The position numbers and the translations under genes were made by a program. Under the pieces are notes generated by a model, which was not told the origin of the DNA, made no database searches, and was given only the letters and a program-made list of their open reading frames with translations. DNA of 64,000 nucleotides from Rhodoferax sp. Lineage in GTDB: Bacteria; Pseudomonadota; Gammaproteobacteria; Burkholderiales; Burkholderiaceae_C. Each line of letters opens with the position of its first letter. Positions within the stretch are counted from its first letter, which is position 1. Below, piece by piece: positions 36,873 through 45,444 of the stretch. The stretch is from positions 300,511 to 364,510 of the forward strand of contig NZ_JAAFIX010000003.1 of assembly GCF_013297935.1 (NCBI RefSeq), in the 5' to 3' direction.

Positions 36873-37892
36873 ATGAAAACCTTGCTCTCCATCGCCCCCT
36901 TGGGTTTCCCCTGGCAAACCATGGACCCCTTCCTGTTTTGCGTGCACCACAACGACGCCTACCCGGCCGGCAACGCGCAGATGGCCCCGGTCCCCGCCCT
37001 GCTAGCAGGCCGCAACATCGGCCAGGACTTTGCAGGCAAGGACGGGTGGAGCATGTACCACGGCGACACCGTGCCGGGCTTTCCCTCGCACCCCCACCGG
37101 GGGTTTGAGACGGTGACCATCGTGCGCAATGGCCGTATTGACCACTCCGACTCGCTGGGCGCCACCGCCCGCTTTGGCGGTGGCGATGTGCAGTGGCTCA
37201 CCGCGGGCAAAGGCATCGTGCACTGCGAGATGTTTCCACTTCTGCACACCGACGCGCCCAACCCCACCGAGCTGTTCCAGATCTGGGTGAACCTGCCGGC
37301 CAAAAACAAGATGGCCGAGCCGCACTTCACCATGTTCTGGCATGAAGACATTCCCCGCATCACCGCCACCGACACGCAAGGCAAGACCACCGAAGTGGTT
37401 TGCATCGCCGGCAAGCTCAATGACAAGCAGGGCCTACCCCCCCCGCCCGACTCCTGGGCCAGCGAGCCTGGCAGCGACCTCGGTATCTACACCATCCAAC
37501 TCAGCCCCGGCGCGCAGTGGACGCTGCCCGCGGCGCAGAGCGCGGACACCCGGCGGGTGCTGTATTTCTTCAAGGGTGGTGCTCTGCAAGTCGCGGGAGA
37601 GGATGTGCCTGTGAAGTCCGTGATGGTGGTGCAAGCCGACCACGACTGCACTTTGGTGAATGGCGATACCGAGAGCGAACTGCTGGTGCTGCAGGCCCGC
37701 CCCATCGGCGAGCCGGTGGCGCAGTACGGCCCGTTTGTCATGAACACCCAAGCCGAGATCCACCAGGCTTTTGCCGACTACCGTCGTACCGAATTCGGCG
37801 GCTGGCCCTGGGGCGCCAACGACCCCGTGCACCCACGCGACAAAGGCCGCTTTGCCAAGCACGCGGATGGGAAGGTTGAAGATCGGGGCTAA
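36873..37892 (+). CDS. Pirin family protein (cupin)
   Basis: 339 residues, two cupin domains. The pirin signature is HPHRGFETVTIVRNGRIDHSDSLG with metal-binding histidines, followed by GDVQWLTAGKGIVHCEMFP and ELFQIWVNLPAKNKM. Pirins are metal-binding proteins of mixed function; bacterial members include quercetin dioxygenases. Divergent from the sialidase-like gene with 57 bases between the starts. The C-terminal IHQAFADYRRTEFGGWPWG is typical. Confidence 0.9.
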   Translation: MKTLLSIAPLGFPWQTMDPFLFCVHHNDAYPAGNAQMAPVPALLAGRNIGQDFAGKDGWSMYHGDTVPGFPSHPHRGFETVTIVRNGRIDHSDSLGATARFGGGDVQWLTAGKGIVHCEMFPLLHTDAPNPTELFQIWVNLPAKNKMAEPHFTMFWHEDIPRITATDTQGKTTEVVCIAGKLNDKQGLPPPPDSWASEPGSDLGIYTIQLSPGAQWTLPAAQSADTRRVLYFFKGGALQVAGEDVPVKSVMVVQADHDCTLVNGDTESELLVLQARPIGEPVAQYGPFVMNTQAEIHQAFADYRRTEFGGWPWGANDPVHPRDKGRFAKHADGKVEDRG

Positions 37893-37915
37893 AGTCGACT
37901 GGGCGCCAAGCGACG

Positions 37916-38662
37916 TCAGTTCTTCATGTATGACTTGCTGATTTTTTTGAGGGTACCGTCCTGCTTCAAGGCTTGGACAGAAGAACGCAGGCGCTTGACG
38001 ACGTCGGCATCGCAGTCCAGCGAACAAGCGAGATACAAGTCCACGCTGTGTAGCACGCGGCTCATTTTGAGCTTCTCAGCGACCGCCCGCACTTCGCGGT
38101 TGGGCCAGGCATATTGCCCCTCGGGCACCCCCGTAAACCAAGCATCGACCCGACCCAGCTGAAGCATGCGCACGGGGCTGTCACCCAACTTCAAAATGTG
38201 AATTTGCTTGTCATCAAACCCTTGCTGTTTGAGGATTTCAAGCTGCGCGGTTCCGGCACCGACTGCAATAGCACGGTACCGTGTCTTGGCCTCTTGAAAG
38301 CTGGCAACCGGCGTGTCGAGGGAAAAAAATGCCCGTTCCATCGGCATCACCGGCGCTATCCAGGTGAACTTCTCTTCACGCTCAGGCGTTCGGGACAAAG
38401 GAATGATCAATTGGTCGATGCCAGCGCTCACCTGTAGCTGCGAGCGCATCCATGGCAGGTTGTGTATTCGAGGCGCATAACCGGCTTTCTCTATCGCCAA
38501 CACGACCAGATCGCCCACGATTCCGCGCTCTTTGTCGCTGGCGATCATCGTGACCGGCGGTGCGTCAGCAACAAACAGTTCCAGTGACCGTCCGCTGGCA
38601 GCACTCAGCATCAAGCTCGTAAGAGCGCACACGACCACGCCTCGCAGGGGTTTTCCAATCAT
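37916..38662 (-). CDS. Periplasmic solute-binding protein, family 3-like (ABC/HisJ fold)
   Basis: 248 residues from ATG 38662 (MIGKPLRGVVVCAL), with a signal peptide ending near AASG. The text ADAPPVTMIASDKERGIVGDLVVLAIEKAGY and RTPEREEKFTWIAPVMPMERAFFSL fit the bacterial extracellular solute-binding family 3, in the orphan subgroup without a transporter. RVDAWFTGVPEGQYAW is where amino-acid-binding members contact ligand. No permease or ATPase is adjacent. The ligand is unknown. Confidence 0.8.
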   Translation of the reverse strand: MIGKPLRGVVVCALTSLMLSAASGRSLELFVADAPPVTMIASDKERGIVGDLVVLAIEKAGYAPRIHNLPWMRSQLQVSAGIDQLIIPLSRTPEREEKFTWIAPVMPMERAFFSLDTPVASFQEAKTRYRAIAVGAGTAQLEILKQQGFDDKQIHILKLGDSPVRMLQLGRVDAWFTGVPEGQYAWPNREVRAVAEKLKMSRVLHSVDLYLACSLDCDADVVKRLRSSVQALKQDGTLKKISKSYMKN

Positions 38663-38798
38663 CACAACCAAGTCTCCAACATGTGTGGGGTTACAGCCTC
38701 TCGCACTCTTGGTGCGGGGGCGCTCGTACGGCGCCTGGCCACTATATCCGCCCTCGTCACAGCGGTTTGAGCATGAATCGTCACAATCGGCAAAAAAG

Positions 38799-38812
38799 AT
38801 ACCGGTCGGTAT
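38799..38812. promoter_or_regulatory. Operator-like palindrome upstream of the fasciclin gene
   Basis: ATACCG-GT-CGGTAT is a perfect 6-2-6 inverted repeat, with a further ATACCG half-site at about 38820. Motifs of this form are common TetR-family operators. It lies about 105 bases before the fasciclin ATG in the 254-base divergent gap, which otherwise holds only AT-rich sequence. No TetR gene is in the window. Confidence 0.4.
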
Positions 38813-38916
38813 TATTTAAATACCGCACAGTGCAAAGGGATACTAATTAGGATATATTTCGTTCACGCCAGTATTTTCTGACGTAACACTTCGAATTCAA
38901 CCTCTTGGAGATCCCC

Positions 38917-39372
38917 ATGAAAAAACTGTTGATTGCTTCCGTTCTGGCACTGGGTGTGGCTGTTTCTGCTCAAGCCAAAGACATCGTGGACACCGCTGTG
39001 GGCGCAGGCAACTTCAAGACCCTGGCGACCGCTTTGGGCGCCGCTGGTCTGGTCGATACGCTCAAGGGCAAGGGCCCCTTCACCGTTTTCGCGCCCACAG
39101 ACGAAGCCTTTGCCAAAGTACCTAAGGCCGACCTGGAAGCCCTGCTCAAGGACAAAGCCAAGCTCACTGCCGTGTTGACCTACCACGTGGTCCCCGGAAA
39201 AGTCATGGCAGCTGACGTGAAGGCCGGCAAGGTCAAGACCGTGCAAGGCAGCGAAATCACCGTCAGCACCATGGGTGGTGTGAAGGTAGATGCCGCCAAC
39301 GTGATCAAGACCGACATCGTGGCGGACAACGGCGTGATCCACGTGATCGACTCCGTGATCATGCCCAAGTAA
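38917..39372 (+). CDS. Secreted fasciclin-domain (FAS1) protein
   Basis: 151 residues from ATG 38917, ribosome site TTGGAG at 38905. Signal peptide [20 protein letters not shown], then one FAS1 domain: [35 protein letters not shown] (H1 motif), [15 protein letters not shown] and the H2 block [13 protein letters not shown]. Small single-domain FAS1 proteins act in adhesion or stress in many proteobacteria. Single-gene unit: own upstream region and a strong terminator downstream. Confidence 0.93.
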   Translation: MKKLLIASVLALGVAVSAQAKDIVDTAVGAGNFKTLATALGAAGLVDTLKGKGPFTVFAPTDEAFAKVPKADLEALLKDKAKLTAVLTYHVVPGKVMAADVKAGKVKTVQGSEITVSTMGGVKVDAANVIKTDIVADNGVIHVIDSVIMPK

Positions 39373-39391
39373 GACTCTCGCAGGCCTCAAT

Positions 39392-39427
39392 AAAAAGCCC
39401 CGGTAGCTTCGGCTGCCGGGGCTTTTT
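39392..39427 (+). terminator. Terminator after the fasciclin gene
   Basis: AAAAAGCCCCGG-TAGC pairs with GC(T)G-CCGGGGCTTTTTT around a TTCG tetraloop. It is a long GC-rich stem flanked by A and T runs, so it could act in both directions between fasciclin and the convergent DUF748 gene. Confidence 0.9.
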
Positions 39428-39466
39428 TGTCGGGCGCAGCGTGGGTCTGCGCCCTCCGTGTGCGAC

Positions 39467-42400
39467 TTAGTTGCCGCCGATTTCCAGCTCCGCCTGCGGC
39501 TTGGCATCCGCGGCTGGGCCACCGGTCTTCACGGCCCCCAAAAACAGGCGCTCGGCGGCCAGCTTCTTGCTCGCCAGATACTCCTTCACCACCACCGCGC
39601 GCTGCAGCGCCAGGTTGCGGATGTCGTCCTCATTGGCGCTCAGGTTGGCGAGCAGCAGTGCCTCCATGTCGGCCGCGGCGATGTCCTTGGTCATGCCCAC
39701 CAGGTTACGGGGTTTGGTGATGTCAGAGCGGCGGTACACCGCACGCAGCAACACTGGCATTTCTTCGGCGCTGTAGCTACTTATCTCGGCGGCATCTTTG
39801 CCCTGCGCGGTGGTGGTGCGGCGCTTCTCAGCGACCAGCAAGGCCTTGAGTTTTTCACGCTTGGCCGCTTCGCGCTCGGCGTCCAGGTTGGCGGAGCCGA
39901 CCACCGTGAGCTTGAGCGCCGATCGGTCTTGCAGGGCCTGCGCCACCTTGTCGAGGCCCGCTCGGGCCGCATCGCTCAAGCTGGCACTGCCGGGTGCAAA
40001 CGCAACGCTGCTGAGTTCGGCACCGCCCGCCCCTCCTCCAAAGGCGTTAGCCAGCAAACTGAAAGGCGCGGTAATGGCTTTGGTCACCAAGTTGGTGATC
40101 ACTTTCCAGATCACCGGGCCCACCCGGAATTGCGGGTCATTGAGCGAGCCACTGATGGGCAGGTCCAGGTCGATCACGCCATTGCGGTCGGCCAGCAAGG
40201 CTACCGCCAGCTTCACCGGCAGGCTGGCGGGCGCGCCCTCCACCTTGTCGCCGAAGGTCAGCTGGTTGAGCACCAGTTTGTTGGAGGCGGTGAGCTGGCC
40301 ATCGGGTTGCACGGTGTACTGCACATCCACACTCAGCTTGCCACGCTCGATACCGTAGCCGGCGTACTTGATGGCGTAAGGCGACAAGGGCGACAACTCC
40401 AAATCGCGCACCAAGCCCTTCACATCCAGGGCCAACGGCTGCGCCAGCGGGTTGAGCTTGCCCAAAATCTCCAGCGACGCAGTGCCCTCGGCCCGGCCGC
40501 GCAACTCCAGGTCGGCCAGTTGCACCACGCCGTTGGTAGGCTGGTTCGAGAAACGACTGAGCTTGCCGGTCAGGTCGGTGAGGTTGGCGGTGTAGTTGGG
40601 CTGGATAAAGCGGTCCGAGAACAGCACCCGGCCGTTGACCAGACTGATAGGCCCCATCTGGATGATGGCGGCCGGGCCGGCCGATGCGGTGCTGGTAGCA
40701 GAAGCCGCCGCTAGAGCCGCTGAGGCAGGTGCCGCTGCACCGCCCGCAGCAGATGCAGCAGCCGCGGGAGCCGTAGTTGCGGGCTTGGCACCCTCCGCAG
40801 CAGGCGGCGCGGTCTGCCCCAATTCCTGCAGATTCAAGCGGCCTTGCGGGCTCACGATCAGGCGGGCATAAAAGTCAGACAACGCGGCCTCGCGCACCTG
40901 CACTTTGGTGGCCGCGCCGGGCGCCATGGTGAAGTCGATACCGGGCACGTTCAGCGCCTTCCAGCTCAGCAACTCTTCGCCCAGGCTCTCGGCACCTTTG
41001 CCGGTGGTGTTGGCCTTGAAGTCTTCCAGCGCGGCATCACCCTTCACGCTCACCTCGGGGCCGCTGGGCAGCGCGGCATAGCGCACCTGGCCCTTGAAGC
41101 TGGTGTCGGCGCGCAGCACATCGAGGTTCAGGCCGCTGCCGGCATAGGCGGCAAAGGCATGGGCTGGCAGGTCGCTGATATTCACCTCGCCTTGAGCCAC
41201 CACCGGGTCCCACATCACGCTGCCGGTGTAGCGCAGGCTGCCGGCCTCGGCCTGGCCGGACTTCAGCATGGCAGCCACTTGCAGCGGCATGGGCTTTTTG
41301 CCCTCGGGCTGGATGTTTTTGGCTTGCACTTGCAAGCCACTCAGCTCCACCCGCACCGGGCGCGCAGGCAAGCGGTCTGAGAACACCACATTGCCCTCGT
41401 CGAGCTTGAACTCACCCACATTCAGCTTCCACGGCACGGGCGACTTGGCCGAGACCACCTTATTGCCTGAGGGTTTGCCGGCAGCAACCTCTGCCGCCGG
41501 TGCTACCGCAGCCTCAGTGGGCTTGAGCCAGCGCTCGAACATCCAGTGGCCTTCTGCGTCGCGGCGCACGCCGGTGCTGGGCTTGAGCAGCAGCACCTTG
41601 CCCACCGTCGCACTGCGCGCCAGTGTGTCTAGCCGCACATCGCTCACTTCCAGCAGCTTGAACTGCGGCATGTCTGCCGAGCTGGGGCCATTGTTGTTGG
41701 CATTGGCGCCTGTATTCACGCGCGGTTCGGCAGCGGGCTTGTCACCCACCAGCGCCACATCCCGCAGAGCCAGCTTTTGCACCACGGCGGTCTGGCGCTC
41801 GCCGTCCCAAGTGATATTCACACGGGTGTCCGCCTGCCCGCGCAAGCTCGGCACCAGGTAGGGCGACACGTAGCCCGACACCAGCCCCAGCCCGAAATCC
41901 GACACGCTGGCCTCGGCCTTGCCGGCCTCTACCGTGCCTTCGCCTTGCAGGCTGATCTGGGTGGCCGGAGCCTTGGTGCCTGCAGCCAGGTTTTGCAACT
42001 GCGCCTTCAGGTCCAGCGTGGCCGCCTCTTTCATGGGCCACTGCAGTTTGGAAACGGTGGCCTGAAAGTCCCGCAGCCCCAGGCGCGTGGCCGGGCCGGT
42101 GGTCTGGTCGGTCCAATCCACCGAAGCGTCTTTCAGGGCCAGCGTGTCCAGCTGCAAGGCCCAAGGGACAGGCGCAGGTTCTTCAGCATCTTTTTGGTCC
42201 CCAGCACTCGTATTGTCTGTGCCAGCAGCTATGGTTTTAGGAGCATTTTTCTTAGCTGGTGCAGGTGGCAGCAGGTTCAAGCTGCCATCGGCGGCGCGCA
42301 CCACATTCAGCACTGGGGTATTCAGGGTGATGCCCGAGAGCTTCACGCTGCGCTCCAGCGGGCGCACATCGGCCAGACCCACCTGCAGGCTATCGGCGGA

Positions 42401-43279
42401 AAACAGCGGCTTGCCTTTGGTGTCTTGCACGGCCAGGCGGCTCACGGTCACCGAGCCGGACAGGGTGACCGCCGTTTGTGGGCTCTGCACAAAGCCCAGC
42501 TTGATGTCGGCATCTACCACTGCGCTTTGGGGTTTGACCGGCAAGTTGGCAGGCAGGTAGGGCAAGTAAGGCGCCAGATCCAGCTGGCGGAAGGTGAGCT
42601 CGGCATCGCCCTTGCGGCTTTGCGCAAACGGCGTGCCTTCGGCCTCCGAGTCGAAGTGGCTGCCATTGAGCACAAAGGCCAGGCGGGGCGAGACCAGCAC
42701 ATCGCGCTTGGAGTCGAAGCTGCTCAAAAACGGCAGGCTGATCTGCAGGTCCCGCAGGGTGTGCACGCGCTCGGCGCCGCCGGCGCGGTCGGTGTAGTCC
42801 AGGCTCCCTTGATTCAGGGTCAGGTTGTAGACCGCAAACTTCGGGGTGGGGCCGGCAGGTGTGTCGTCGGGCTGGTTCAGGCGCTCGATGATGTCATCTA
42901 TGTCGTACCTCCCCTCGCCCAGGTGGGTGAGCTGCACCTTGGGCGCTTCCACGGTCACTGCGTCAATGACCGGTGCCAGCCGGAACAGCGACTGCGCCTC
43001 GGCATCCACATAGACCCGGTCCAGCGAGAACTGCACGCCTTTGCCGTCGGCGGTGGCCACCGCGAAGTCCCGCACCGTGAGCTCCAGCGACCAGGGCGAT
43101 AACGCGATGCTCCCGATGGTGACCTGCCGGCCCAGCAACTCACTCAAGCGGCTTTGCGCCTGGCTTTTCGCCAACGGCGGTACCGCAAGCCAAGCCAGCG
43201 CCCACAGAGCCAGCAAACCGCCAAGCCCCCAGGCCAGACGGCGGAACCAAGGGGAGGACGACAGAGAGCGTGGATTCAT
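39467..43279 (-). CDS. Very long AsmA-like protein with DUF748 repeats and OmpA-like tail
   Basis: 1270 residues from ATG 43279. One N-terminal membrane helix (about 12-35) followed by a periplasmic chain of beta-rich repeats; AsmA/DUF748 blocks are GRQVTIGSIALSPWSLELTVRDFAV, GSLDYTDRAG, VNISDLPAHAFAAYAGSGL and LSPYAIKYAGYGIERGKLSVDVQY. AsmA-like proteins are implicated in phospholipid transport between membranes. Near the C-terminus, SVAFAPGSASLSDAARAGLDKVA resembles an OmpA-type peptidoglycan-binding start. A low-complexity Ala/Pro stretch lies near residue 850-880. A segment near 42210-42260 may be an in-frame copy of a dispersed repeat. Confidence 0.85.
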   Translation of the reverse strand: MNPRSLSSSPWFRRLAWGLGGLLALWALAWLAVPPLAKSQAQSRLSELLGRQVTIGSIALSPWSLELTVRDFAVATADGKGVQFSLDRVYVDAEAQSLFRLAPVIDAVTVEAPKVQLTHLGEGRYDIDDIIERLNQPDDTPAGPTPKFAVYNLTLNQGSLDYTDRAGGAERVHTLRDLQISLPFLSSFDSKRDVLVSPRLAFVLNGSHFDSEAEGTPFAQSRKGDAELTFRQLDLAPYLPYLPANLPVKPQSAVVDADIKLGFVQSPQTAVTLSGSVTVSRLAVQDTKGKPLFSADSLQVGLADVRPLERSVKLSGITLNTPVLNVVRAADGSLNLLPPAPAKKNAPKTIAAGTDNTSAGDQKDAEEPAPVPWALQLDTLALKDASVDWTDQTTGPATRLGLRDFQATVSKLQWPMKEAATLDLKAQLQNLAAGTKAPATQISLQGEGTVEAGKAEASVSDFGLGLVSGYVSPYLVPSLRGQADTRVNITWDGERQTAVVQKLALRDVALVGDKPAAEPRVNTGANANNNGPSSADMPQFKLLEVSDVRLDTLARSATVGKVLLLKPSTGVRRDAEGHWMFERWLKPTEAAVAPAAEVAAGKPSGNKVVSAKSPVPWKLNVGEFKLDEGNVVFSDRLPARPVRVELSGLQVQAKNIQPEGKKPMPLQVAAMLKSGQAEAGSLRYTGSVMWDPVVAQGEVNISDLPAHAFAAYAGSGLNLDVLRADTSFKGQVRYAALPSGPEVSVKGDAALEDFKANTTGKGAESLGEELLSWKALNVPGIDFTMAPGAATKVQVREAALSDFYARLIVSPQGRLNLQELGQTAPPAAEGAKPATTAPAAAASAAGGAAAPASAALAAASATSTASAGPAAIIQMGPISLVNGRVLFSDRFIQPNYTANLTDLTGKLSRFSNQPTNGVVQLADLELRGRAEGTASLEILGKLNPLAQPLALDVKGLVRDLELSPLSPYAIKYAGYGIERGKLSVDVQYTVQPDGQLTASNKLVLNQLTFGDKVEGAPASLPVKLAVALLADRNGVIDLDLPISGSLNDPQFRVGPVIWKVITNLVTKAITAPFSLLANAFGGGAGGAELSSVAFAPGSASLSDAARAGLDKVAQALQDRSALKLTVVGSANLDAEREAAKREKLKALLVAEKRRTTTAQGKDAAEISSYSAEEMPVLLRAVYRRSDITKPRNLVGMTKDIAAADMEALLLANLSANEDDIRNLALQRAVVVKEYLASKKLAAERLFLGAVKTGGPAADAKPQAELEIGGN

Positions 43280-43348
43280 AACTGCGGTTTCGTGAAGTAG
43301 CGTGCCCCCCTGATGGTATCCAAGCACGCGCGACAAAGCAGCACCCTG

Positions 43349-43362
43349 TTGACTTGCATCAA
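43349..43362. promoter_or_regulatory. FNR/ANR-type box upstream of hemerythrin
   Basis: TTGACTTGCATCAA matches the FNR consensus TTGAT-N4-ATCAA at nine of ten defined positions. Its centre is 59 bases before the hemerythrin ATG at 43415, so a start site near 43397 would place it at about -41.5. The same deviation (TTGAC) occurs in the box before the ODP gene. Confidence 0.65.
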
Positions 43363-43414
43363 TCCCAGTTTGCCCGCCCCGTGGGAAGCTCGCGCCCAGC
43401 CCGAGGAGACACCT

Positions 43415-43999
43415 ATGACACCCAGCAGCCTACAAATCATTCGCGACGAACATGCCGCTCTCCGAGCCATGCTGCAGTCACTCACCATGATGCTGGACCG
43501 CGGCCCGGGCGATGAGCCCGAAGGCTTTTTCGACGTGGTGCGCGCCATGCTCTTCTACATCGATGAGTTCCCTGAAAAACTGCACCACCCCAAAGAGTCC
43601 GACCTGCTGTTCCCGCGCGTGGCCCGCCTGGCCCCGCAGGTCATGGACGCCATCATCCAGCTCGAAGAAGACCATGCCCACAGCGAGGCCTCGGTGCGCA
43701 ACCTGCAACACCTGCTGCTGGGCTGGGAGCTGATCGGCGAGAGCCGCCGTGCAACATTCGACACCGCGGTGCGCCGCTACGTGCAGGCCTACCTGGCCCA
43801 CATGCAGCTGGAAGAAACCGCCATCCTGCCGGTCGCCCAAGCCACCCTGAGCGATGCCGACTGGGCCGAGATTGATGTGGCCTTTGACGCCAACCGCGAC
43901 CCCCTCGCCGCCAAAGGCCAGCGCGACCCGGTGTACGACCGGCTGTTCACCCGCATCGTGATGCGGGCGCCCGCCCCCATCGGGGTGGGTGAAGGCTAA
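43415..43999 (+). CDS. Hemerythrin-domain oxygen/iron-binding protein
   Basis: 194 residues from ATG 43415, ribosome site GAGGAG at about 43402. A four-helix HHE domain with metal-ligand histidines and glutamates in IIRDEHAALRAML, YIDEFPEKLHHPKESDLLFP, LEEDHAHSEASVRNL and YLAHMQLEETAILPVA. Members bind oxygen or respond to nitric oxide and iron. An FNR-type box precedes it, pointing to induction at low oxygen. Divergent from the DUF748 gene. Confidence 0.9.
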   Translation: MTPSSLQIIRDEHAALRAMLQSLTMMLDRGPGDEPEGFFDVVRAMLFYIDEFPEKLHHPKESDLLFPRVARLAPQVMDAIIQLEEDHAHSEASVRNLQHLLLGWELIGESRRATFDTAVRRYVQAYLAHMQLEETAILPVAQATLSDADWAEIDVAFDANRDPLAAKGQRDPVYDRLFTRIVMRAPAPIGVGEG

Positions 44000-44069
44000 A
44001 CCTGCGCCCGTCACGGTACTGACATCTGCACCGCCCAGACTTGTGGGTTTGCCCCTTTGGAGCCCGCAC

Positions 44070-45431
44070 ATGAAACACCTTGTATCCGCCCTGGCTGCGG
44101 CAACTGCTCTCTGGACCGGTGCGCTCAGCGCACAACCCGTGTTCGTCAATGGCCTGGCCATTCCCGGTCACACCCTCGATGCCACCGCAGTGCCCGGCGC
44201 CAATCAGGGGCGGCTCGGCTTTTTCTCTGACATTTACTTTGACCCGCAGCGCAAGGCCTGGTGGGGCTTGTCGGACCGTGGCCCCGGTGGCGGCCTGATC
44301 GACTATGCCACCCGGGTGCAGCGCTTCACCGTCGATGTCCATCCGGAGACTGGCGCCATCTCTCAATTCAAAGTCCTGCAAACCGTGGTGTTCAAGGACC
44401 GCAAAGGCAAGCCCTTTAACGGTTTGGCGCCCTCGCCCGCCCATGAGCGCGGCCTGGCACTCGACCCCGAAGGGTTGGTAGTGCACCCGCGCACCGGGCA
44501 CTTTCTGGTGTCGGACGAATACGGCCCCTCGCTCTACGAGTTCGATGCCAAAGGCCGCTTTGTGCGCGCCTTTGTGACGCCCGACAAGCTGCTGCCCCGC
44601 AACGCGCTAAGCGGCCACATCAGCCACGGGGACGATGCCGACAACACCGCCGGCAAACGCCATAACCGGGGTTTTGAAGGTCTGGCGATCAGCCCGGACG
44701 GTGCTTTCGCCTACGCCATGCTGCAAAGCCCGATGCTCGATGAAGGCGGCAGCAAAGACGGCCGCTTCGCGCGCATTGTGAAGTTCGACACCAAAACGGG
44801 GCGCGCGGTGGCCCAATACGCCTACCTACTGGACCGCGCCGGCCAAGGCCAGGGAATTTCGGCCCTCGTCGCCCTGAACGACCGCGAATTCTGGGTGCTT
44901 GAGCGCAACAACCGCGGTGTGGGCGCCGGTGCCACTCTGGCCACCCCCGACAAGAGCGTGTACCGCATCAGCCTGGAGGGTGCGAGCGATGTGAATGCTG
45001 TCACGCTGCCCGCCAGCGGCAGCAGCTTGCCAGACGGCATTGCGCCGGTGGCCAAGGGCGCCAAAGTCATCGACCTTGCGGCCGACACACTGCCCGCTTT
45101 GGGCAACAAATCCCCTGAAAAGTGGGAGGGCCTGGCCATCGGGCCACAGCTGTCCGGAGGCCGCCACCTCGTGCTGGCCGGTACCGACAACGACTACAGT
45201 GTGACCCAGACCGGCTCCGGAGAGCAGTTCGACGTGTACTTCAACATGGGCGCCGACGACCCGCTGGCCGCATCGATCCAGTGCCCCTTGGACAAAACCA
45301 CCGGCTGCAGCTACACCAAAGGCGCCGCCGCGGCCGAGCTGACCGCGGGCTATGTGCTGTTGCCCGGTATCTTGCACGCTTACGTAGCCAGCGCGGCAGA
45401 TCTGGCCGGCTACCGTCGCCCGGCGCGCTGA
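44070..45431 (+). CDS. Secreted phytase-like (esterase-like activity) beta-propeller protein
   Basis: 453 residues from ATG 44070. Signal peptide MKHLVSALAAATALWTGALSA. The body matches the esterase-like activity of phytase family: GFFSDIYFDPQRKAWWGLSDRGPGGG, GLALDPEGLVVHPRTGHFLVSDEYGPSLYEFDAKGR, HNRGFEGLAISPDG, REFWVLERNNRGVG and PEKWEGLAIGPQL. Related proteins are secreted hydrolases of uncertain substrate. It follows hemerythrin on the same strand by 70 bases; no shared function is obvious. Confidence 0.85.
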   Translation: MKHLVSALAAATALWTGALSAQPVFVNGLAIPGHTLDATAVPGANQGRLGFFSDIYFDPQRKAWWGLSDRGPGGGLIDYATRVQRFTVDVHPETGAISQFKVLQTVVFKDRKGKPFNGLAPSPAHERGLALDPEGLVVHPRTGHFLVSDEYGPSLYEFDAKGRFVRAFVTPDKLLPRNALSGHISHGDDADNTAGKRHNRGFEGLAISPDGAFAYAMLQSPMLDEGGSKDGRFARIVKFDTKTGRAVAQYAYLLDRAGQGQGISALVALNDREFWVLERNNRGVGAGATLATPDKSVYRISLEGASDVNAVTLPASGSSLPDGIAPVAKGAKVIDLAADTLPALGNKSPEKWEGLAIGPQLSGGRHLVLAGTDNDYSVTQTGSGEQFDVYFNMGADDPLAASIQCPLDKTTGCSYTKGAAAAELTAGYVLLPGILHAYVASAADLAGYRRPAR

Positions 45432-45444
45432 GGCACCAAGCCTC

